The translations under genes were made by a program, and so were the position numbers. The notes beneath the pieces are model-generated. The model worked only from the letters and a program-made list of their open reading frames with translations, was not told the DNA's origin and did no database searches. This document shows, one piece after another, positions 5,628 through 9,964 of a DNA stretch of 9,964 nucleotides. How positions within the stretch are numbered: position 1 is the stretch's first letter; each line of letters begins with the position of its first letter. The stretch comes from an uncultured Agathobaculum sp. (GTDB taxonomy: Bacteria > Bacillota > Clostridia > Oscillospirales > Butyricicoccaceae), in contig CALWJG010000051.1 of NCBI GenBank assembly GCA_944380945.1, forward strand, positions 1-9,964, in the 5' to 3' direction.

Positions 5628-6557
5628 ATGAGGGAACAAAAAGGGGCGCTCGTGCGTCAGTTATATATGCCTGCGGTGCTTTGCACTGCCCTGTGGGGCA
5701 GCGCGGCGCCGTGCATCAAAAAAGGGTATGCGCTGTTTGCGATCGCGGCGGATGCGCCGTTTTCCCAGCTGCTGTTTGCGGGCTGGCGGTTTGCGCTGGC
5801 GGGCTTGCTGGTGCTGGCGGTGGCCAAATGCCGCGGCCGCCGCATCCGGCCGGTGCGCAGCGAGTGGAGGCCGATCCTGTGGATCAGCCTGTTCCAGAGC
5901 GTGATCCAGTACATCTGCTATTACATCGGCCTGTCCGCGACGACCGGCACCAAGGGTGCGGTGCTCTCGGGCACGCAGACCTTTTTTGCCCTGATCTTCG
6001 CGCACCTGTTCCTGAAAAACGACAGGCTCAACCGGCAGAAGACGCTGGGCTGCCTGTGCGGGTTCGCGGGCGTGCTGGCGCTCGGTCTGGGCGGGCTGGA
6101 CGGCTTTGCCCTGCCGGGGGACGGGCTGGTGCTGCTCTCGGCGGTGTCGTCGGGCGCGGGCGCGCTGGTCTCGCGCATCTTCACCCCCGGGCGCGACCCC
6201 ATGCTGCTGACCGGCTGGCAGCTGCTCATCGGCGGCGCGCTGCTGGGCCTTACGGGCGCGGCGGGCGGCGGCCGGCTGGACGCGGTCACGCTGCCCGGCG
6301 TGCTGCTGCTTGGCTACATGGTCGTGCTGAGCGCGGCGGCGTTCACCATCTGGACCGGCCTGCTGGGCAGGTTCCCGATCGGCAAAGTCAGCCTGTTCGG
6401 CTTTTTGATCCCGGTGTTCGGCGCGGTGTTCTCCGCGCTCATGCTGGGGGAGGACCTGTTCACCCTGCGCAATCTGGCGGCGCTCGCGCTGGTCAGCGGC
6501 GGCATCGCCATTGCCAACTATGTGCGGGAGGGTAAGAACGGCGCAAAACAGGCATAA
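5628..6557 (+). CDS. EamA-family (DMT superfamily) transporter
   Basis: This is a 309-residue integral membrane protein of the drug/metabolite transporter superfamily, expected to move a small metabolite across the cytoplasmic membrane. About ten hydrophobic segments fall into two EamA repeats, roughly residues 10-145 and 160-300. Typical marks are FAGWRFALAGLL in the first half, GTKGAVLSGTQTFFALIFAH near the end of the first repeat, and LFGFLIPVFGAVFSALMLGE in the second. The ATG at 5628 has only a weak GGGGT upstream; an alternative at 5668 would lose part of the first helix. The last codons and tandem TAA TAA stops lie inside the direct repeat that flanks the downstream insertion, so the reading frame was preserved. 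Substrate cannot be predicted. Confidence 0.88.
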   Translation: MREQKGALVRQLYMPAVLCTALWGSAAPCIKKGYALFAIAADAPFSQLLFAGWRFALAGLLVLAVAKCRGRRIRPVRSEWRPILWISLFQSVIQYICYYIGLSATTGTKGAVLSGTQTFFALIFAHLFLKNDRLNRQKTLGCLCGFAGVLALGLGGLDGFALPGDGLVLLSAVSSGAGALVSRIFTPGRDPMLLTGWQLLIGGALLGLTGAAGGGRLDAVTLPGVLLLGYMVVLSAAAFTIWTGLLGRFPIGKVSLFGFLIPVFGAVFSALMLGEDLFTLRNLAALALVSGGIAIANYVREGKNGAKQA

Positions 6558-6560
6558 TAA
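6550..6560 (+). repeat. Left copy of 11-bp direct repeat flanking copy B
   Basis: AGGCATAATAA here is repeated exactly at 6777-6787. The pair encloses the hairpin element 6561-6776, as expected for a target-site duplication. This copy carries the end of the EamA gene and its two stop codons. Confidence 0.75.
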
Positions 6561-6630
6561 CAGTCGGTCGAAAAAGTTCCCGCGCCGCAGGCGCGCATAA
6601 AATAGACTATTGCGGCGTGCCGCAATAGTC

Positions 6631-6663
6631 ATAAAAACCGGGAGCATGTATCTCGGTTTTTAT
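6631..6663 (+). repeat. 33-nt conserved repeat, module M3 of copy B
   Basis: It has the same ATAAAAACCG and CGGTTTTTAT arms as 1259-1291 but in opposite orientation, and it abuts the palindrome 6605-6630 with no gap. Only the last loop base differs from copy A (T here, A there). Confidence 0.9.
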
Positions 6664-6713
6664 ACAAACCGCTGTCAAGTGTGCCTGAAAGGCGCGCGCA
6701 GACAGCGGAATAT

Positions 6714-6739
6714 TCGTTTGAAACTGTAGTTTCAAACGA
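6714..6739 (+). repeat. 26-nt palindrome, module M5 of copy B
   Basis: TCGTTTGAAACT and its perfect reverse complement are separated by GT. It is the counterpart of 1154-1179 (minus strand). The neighbouring hairpin 6748-6768 has a similar TCG...AAAC-GTA-GTTT...CGA layout and may be a shortened relative of it. Confidence 0.85.
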
Positions 6740-6776
6740 GAGGTTGTTCGAAAAACGTAGTTTTTCGACAGCCTCA

Positions 6777-6787
6777 AGGCATAATAA
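6777..6787 (+). repeat. Right copy of 11-bp direct repeat flanking copy B
   Basis: AGGCATAATAA is identical to 6550-6560. It lies directly after the last hairpin of the element and 23 nt before the MBOAT start codon. Confidence 0.75.
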
Positions 6788-6810
6788 AGAGAAAAAAGGA
6801 AATCAAACAC

Positions 6811-8187
6811 ATGGTATTCAGTTCGGCGATCTTTCTGTTTATCTTCCTGCCCGCGGTGTTCCTGCTGGACCGGCTGGTGCGCGGCGTGCGGGTCAAAAAC
6901 GCGCTGCTGCTCGCGGCGAGCCTGATCTTCTATGCCTTCGGGCAGCCGGTCTATCTGCCGCTGCTGCTGTTTTCCGTGCTGCTCAACTACCTGTGCGGCC
7001 TGCTGGCGGCGGGACGGCATGCGCGGCTGGGCGTGGCGCTCGCGGTCGCGGGCGGCATCGGCATGATGGCGGTGTACAAATACGCGGATTTCGCCATCGG
7101 CACGGTGAACAGCCTGTTTGGGCTCAGCCTGCCGCTGACCGGCATCGCACTGCCCATCGGCATCTCGTTCTTCACCTTTCAGGGCCTGTCCTACGTTATC
7201 GACGTCTACCGCGACCGCACGCTGGTCTCGCGGTCCTTTCTCAAGGTGCTGCTGTATATCTCGTTCTTCCCGCAGCTGATCGCGGGCCCGATCGTCAAGT
7301 ACCATGACATCGACAAGGAGATCGACGCGCGCCATACCACCCCGCAGGAGACCGCGCTGGGCATCCGGCGCTTTATCTGCGGTCTGGCGAAAAAGCTGCT
7401 GCTCTCCAATGCTATGGGGCAGATGGCGGACACGGTGTTCGCCCTGCCCGCCGGGGAGATCGGCATGTTCGCCGCATGGATGGGCGCGATCTGCTATACC
7501 ATGCAGATCTACTTCGACTTCTCGGGTTACAGCGACATGGCCATCGGCATGGGCCGCATGTTCGGCTTCCACTTCCTTGAGAATTTCGATTATCCCTATA
7601 CCTCGACCACGATCAAGGAATTCTGGCGGCGGTGGCACATCTCGCTGTCCACCTGGTTCCGCGATTATCTCTATATCCCGCTGGGCGGCAACCGCAAGGG
7701 CAGGGGGCGCACCTGGCTCAACCGCTTTCTCGTGTTCTTCGCCACCGGCCTGTGGCACGGCGCGAGCTGGACGTTCGTGCTCTGGGGCCTGTGGCACGGG
7801 CTGTTCTCCGTGCTGGAGGACAGCGGCGCGCTGCCGGTGAAGCGCTTTCAGGGCAAGCTGCTCGGCCGGGTGTACACGCTGCTGGTCGTGGTGCTGGGCT
7901 TTACGCTGTTCCGTGCGGACACGCTCGCGCAGGCGGGCGCGATGTTTGCGGCCATGTTCACCGGCGTGGGGCTGGACTGGACGGGCACAGCCGCGGTGTG
8001 CGCGGGCCTGACGCCCGTGTTCCTGCTCACGCTGGCGGCGGCGCTGGTGCTCAGCTTTCCGGTGTCCAAGCGGCTGCTGCCGAAAAACGACGCCGTGACC
8101 CTGGCCGGCGCGCTGGGCCTGCTCGTGCTGTGCATGTTCAACCTGTCGGCGGGCACGTTCAACCCGTTCATCTATTTCCGCTTCTGA
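6811..8187 (+). CDS. MBOAT-family O-acyltransferase (AlgI/DltB-like)
   Basis: This 458-residue polytopic membrane enzyme belongs to the membrane-bound O-acyltransferase family. AlgI-type members carry acyl groups, usually acetyl, across the membrane so that a partner can place them on a polysaccharide. Typical motifs are LPIGISFFTFQGLSYVIDVYR, ISFFPQLIAGPIVKY, YFDFSGYSDMAIGMGRMFGF, and the core FWRRWHISLSTWFRDYLYIPLGG with His276. FATGLWHGASW carries His316, the expected catalytic histidine, and a second LWGLWHG has His329. Hydrophobic helices fill both ends. AAGGA (6796-6800) lies 10 nt before the ATG. The next gene starts 10 nt after the stop with its SD overlapping the stop, so the two are probably translationally coupled. 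The partner type favours polysaccharide acetylation over D-alanylation of teichoic acid; the actual acceptor is unknown. Confidence 0.93.
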   Translation: MVFSSAIFLFIFLPAVFLLDRLVRGVRVKNALLLAASLIFYAFGQPVYLPLLLFSVLLNYLCGLLAAGRHARLGVALAVAGGIGMMAVYKYADFAIGTVNSLFGLSLPLTGIALPIGISFFTFQGLSYVIDVYRDRTLVSRSFLKVLLYISFFPQLIAGPIVKYHDIDKEIDARHTTPQETALGIRRFICGLAKKLLLSNAMGQMADTVFALPAGEIGMFAAWMGAICYTMQIYFDFSGYSDMAIGMGRMFGFHFLENFDYPYTSTTIKEFWRRWHISLSTWFRDYLYIPLGGNRKGRGRTWLNRFLVFFATGLWHGASWTFVLWGLWHGLFSVLEDSGALPVKRFQGKLLGRVYTLLVVVLGFTLFRADTLAQAGAMFAAMFTGVGLDWTGTAAVCAGLTPVFLLTLAAALVLSFPVSKRLLPKNDAVTLAGALGLLVLCMFNLSAGTFNPFIYFRF

Positions 8188-8197
8188 GGAGGACGCC

Positions 8198-9277
8198 ATG
8201 AAATACAAACTGTTTACCGCAGCGTTCCTGCTGCTGTGCATCCTCCCCTCGGCGGGCATGCTGTTCCTGCCGCCGACCGAGGCCGCAGCCAACGAGCGCC
8301 TGACGCCCGCGCCGCAGCTCAAAACCGCGGACGGCAGCTGGAACACCGAGGTGCTCGACCAGACGACCGACTACATCGCGGACCACTTCGCGCTCCGGCA
8401 GGAGATGGTGACAGCGAACGCGGCGCTGCAGACCAAACTGCTGGCGACCTCCCCGGCGGAGGACGTGATCTACGGCGCGGACGGCTGGCTGTACTACGCC
8501 GCCACGCTGGATGACTACCAGAACACCGCCACCCTGACCGAGGAGGAGCTGCGGCAGGTCGCGCAGACCGTGGCGGATATGCAGGCGTTCTGCGAGGCGC
8601 GCGGGGCGCAGTTCGTGTTCACGATCGCGCCCAACAAGAACTCGCTGTATCCGGAGCACATGCCTGCGCGCTACCTGCAGGGCAGCGGACAGGGCAATTA
8701 TGAAAAGCTGAAGCCCCTGCTCGAGGAATACGGCGTCCATTACGCGGACCTGTTCACCCTGCTGTCCGCGCAGGACGAAACGCTGTATCTCCGGACGGAT
8801 TCGCACTGGACCAACCGCGGCGCGGCGCTGGCGCACGATTTCCTGATGGAGACGCTCGGCCTGCCGCATACCGCGTTTGCCGATGCGCCCTATACCGAGG
8901 GCGAGACCCATCTGGGCGACCTGTACCAGATGCTCTACCCAAAGGGTACAGCGCATGAGACCCAGCAGACCTATGAGACGCATTTTTCCCATGTCAGCGA
9001 GCCGCGCACGGCGGAGGACATCCTGATCCAGACGACCAACCCCGCCGCCCCGAACGGACGGCTGCTGCTGTGCCGCGATTCGTTCGGCAACGCGCTCTAT
9101 CCCTTCCTGGCGGAGGACTTCCGCGAGGCGACCGTGACGCGGCAGATGCCCTATCCGATGGGGCAGGTGCAGGCGGGGGATACGGTGATCGTCGAGATCG
9201 TTGAGCGCAATCTTGCAAATTTATTAAAATATCCCCCGGATTTCGGGAACAAAACCGCGACGGATTCCGTCGAATAA
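8198..9277 (+). CDS. AlgX/AlgJ-like SGNH (DHHW) O-acetyltransferase partner
   Basis: This 359-residue extracytoplasmic protein is probably the acceptor-side acetyltransferase working with the upstream MBOAT protein. Residues 1-28 form a basic start plus hydrophobic stretch that could be a signal peptide or membrane anchor. The mature part has family landmarks in order: YGADGWLYY (about 92-100), FTIAPNKNSLYPEHMP (about 140-155), the DSHW motif with Asp201 and His203, and CRDSFGNAL with the likely nucleophile Ser295. The Asp-x-His plus Ser set matches an SGNH/AlgJ-type catalytic triad; DSHW is the usual variant of the DHHW signature. The SD GAGGAGG (8186-8192) overlaps the MBOAT stop. No polysaccharide synthesis genes lie inside the window, so the substrate stays open. 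Confidence 0.88.
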   Translation: MKYKLFTAAFLLLCILPSAGMLFLPPTEAAANERLTPAPQLKTADGSWNTEVLDQTTDYIADHFALRQEMVTANAALQTKLLATSPAEDVIYGADGWLYYAATLDDYQNTATLTEEELRQVAQTVADMQAFCEARGAQFVFTIAPNKNSLYPEHMPARYLQGSGQGNYEKLKPLLEEYGVHYADLFTLLSAQDETLYLRTDSHWTNRGAALAHDFLMETLGLPHTAFADAPYTEGETHLGDLYQMLYPKGTAHETQQTYETHFSHVSEPRTAEDILIQTTNPAAPNGRLLLCRDSFGNALYPFLAEDFREATVTRQMPYPMGQVQAGDTVIVEIVERNLANLLKYPPDFGNKTATDSVE

Positions 9278-9314
9278 CACAGGACCACACAAATACACAG
9301 GAGGAGATGGAAAA

Positions 9315-9964
9315 ATGATGAAGAAATGGACGGCACTTCTGCTGGCGCTCGCGCTGTGCGGCAGTCTGGCGGCCTGCGGCGGCGACAAGCCCGCGGCAGA
9401 GGACACGGCGGAAAAGGATGAGGTCGTGGACACGGTCAAGCCGGCGGACGAGGACAAGAAGGACGAGCAGAAGGACGACAAGACCGACGCGGACAAAAAG
9501 GATGACGCGGCGGACAAGCAGGAGGAGAGCAAGCCGGCGGCGGACAAGACCCAGTCCGCGCAGAGCAGCTCGAACACCTCTTCGAGCGCTTCCTCCGGCA
9601 GCAGCTCGACCGCGGCCAAGCCCTCGACGGGCAGCGCGACCGCATCCAAGCCCTCGAGCTCGGGCAGCACGGCGAGCAAGCCGCAGACGTCGACGCCGGC
9701 GCCCCAGCCCTCGACGCCTGACCCGCAGCCCACGACCCCGGCGCCTGCGCCGGAGCCGGCCCCCGAACCCGAGCCGGAGCCCGCGCCGTCTGCGCCGACC
9801 GCTGCACAGGCCTCGGGCTATATCGGCGGTTCGGCCTCTGCGCTGGAGGCGGCGCTCGGCTCGCCGAACTCCAAGAGCTATTCGCCCAGCTGCATGGGCG
9901 CGGGTGAGGACGGCATTTGGAGCTACGGCAGCTTCACCGTCTACACCTACCGCGAGAACGGCGT
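9315..9964 (+). CDS. Lipoprotein with long low-complexity linker, 3' end cut by window
   Basis: This is the third gene of the MBOAT operon, open to the window end, with 216 codons visible. The N terminus MMKKWTALLLALALCGSLAAC is a lipoprotein signal with lipobox LAAC and lipidated Cys21. Then come three compositional blocks: a mixed-charge Asp/Lys/Glu region (about 24-80), a Ser/Thr/Ala region with an AKP/SKP motif every 10 residues (about 81-125), and a Pro-rich PEP/PAP region (about 126-162). From about 165 a folded domain begins, with GYIGGSASALEAALGSPNS and Cys193 before WSYGSFTVYTY. That pattern resembles a domain I know from unnamed clostridial lipoproteins, but I have no function for it. 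AGGAGGAG (9299-9306) lies 8 nt before the ATG, and the gap to the SGNH gene is 37 nt. The linker probably spans the cell wall. Confidence 0.88.
   Translation, partial: MMKKWTALLLALALCGSLAACGGDKPAAEDTAEKDEVVDTVKPADEDKKDEQKDDKTDADKKDDAADKQEESKPAADKTQSAQSSSNTSSSASSGSSSTAAKPSTGSATASKPSSSGSTASKPQTSTPAPQPSTPDPQPTTPAPAPEPAPEPEPEPAPSAPTAAQASGYIGGSASALEAALGSPNSKSYSPSCMGAGEDGIWSYGSFTVYTYRENG
9612..9701 (+). repeat. Three 10-residue coding repeats in the lipoprotein linker
   Basis: Residues 100-129 read as AAKPSTGSAT, ASKPSSSGST and ASKPQTSTPA. Lys-Pro recurs at exactly 10-residue (30-nt) spacing, with Lys at 102, 112 and 122. The DNA copies have diverged in codon use, so this looks like an old expansion or selection on composition rather than a recent slip. 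Confidence 0.6.

Larger units (their letters stand above)
6561..6776 (+). mobile_element. Copy B of the multi-hairpin MITE-like element, with flanking duplication
   Basis: This is a 216-bp non-coding insertion between the EamA and MBOAT genes. It is bounded by AGGCATAATAA on both sides. Its ends are imperfect inverted repeats: 6561-6577 matches the reverse complement of 6759-6775 at 13 of 17 positions, with the shared core GTCGAAAAA. Inside lie hairpins in close succession: 6581-6595 (6 bp), 6605-6630 (12 bp perfect), 6631-6663 (10 bp), 6669-6708 (8 bp outer plus 8 bp inner with G-U pairs), 6714-6739 (12 bp perfect) and 6740-6775 (16 bp, one bulge, one G-T). Removing it with one repeat copy leaves a 26-nt gap between the flanking genes. 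No open frame of its own is convincing, so it would depend on a transposase encoded elsewhere. I cannot name the family. Confidence 0.78.

Noticed and set aside
6740..6785. A promoter for the MBOAT operon at the right end of copy B (TAGTTT with CATAAT, 16-nt spacing).
   Set aside because: Both boxes are poor and lie within the terminal hairpin and flanking repeat, so I could not separate this from chance.
6607..8346. Long minus-strand frames opposite the EamA, MBOAT and SGNH genes (also 5661-6647 and 3690-4982).
   Set aside because: They are antisense of well-supported genes, rich in Arg/Gln/His/Ala, with no recognisable domain and no ribosome binding site.
9224..9733. A 169-residue minus-strand frame rich in Ser/Leu/Ala.
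   Set aside because: It mirrors the low-complexity linker of the lipoprotein, which has a lipobox, an SD and operon context on the plus strand.

Overview
This looks like a chromosomal segment of a GC-rich Clostridia-type member of the Bacillota, plausibly an Oscillospiraceae/Ruminococcaceae-like gut bacterium. That placement is an inference. It rests on strong AGGAGG-type ribosome binding sites, G/C-ending codons, AT-rich intergenic promoters, a divergent gyrase/topoisomerase IV-like gene pair, and protein families common in gut Clostridia. The ends of the window cut two genes: the topoisomerase B subunit on the left and a lipoprotein on the right.

Layout. 1-1149 is the 3' part of a ParE/GyrB-like type IIA topoisomerase B subunit, followed by its partner A subunit (ParC/GyrA-like, 1394-3610) and a GC-rich hairpin terminator. 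3726-4910 is a class I/II PLP-dependent aminotransferase with its own extended -10 promoter. 5028-5317 is a compact single-gene unit: promoter, 5' leader hairpin, strong SD, a 33-residue basic protein and a strong bidirectional terminator. A 57-residue zinc-ribbon-like protein (5330-5503) reads toward that terminator from the minus strand. 5628-6557 encodes an EamA/DMT permease. 6811-9964 is an operon with an MBOAT O-acyltransferase, an AlgX/AlgJ-like SGNH/DHHW protein and a lipoprotein with a long low-complexity linker. The MBOAT/SGNH pair is the usual arrangement for O-acetylating a cell-surface or secreted polysaccharide.

The most notable content is non-coding. Two intergenic regions, 5.4 kb apart and in opposite orientation, carry the same modular element made of hairpins packed nearly end to end. 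Copy B (6561-6776) is flanked by an 11-bp perfect direct repeat (AGGCATAATAA) and has imperfect terminal inverted repeats. Removing it with one repeat copy leaves the EamA and MBOAT genes 26 nt apart, which fits an insertion into an operon. Copy A (about 1154-1345, minus strand) lies between the two topoisomerase genes. The copies share an 87-nt block with no indels, including a 33-nt segment identical at 32 positions, plus a 26-nt palindrome. In the two aligned 26-nt palindromes every arm difference is a compensated base-pair change, seven pairs in all. I read this as a non-autonomous, MITE-like structured element that I cannot match to a named family. No transposase is present in the window.
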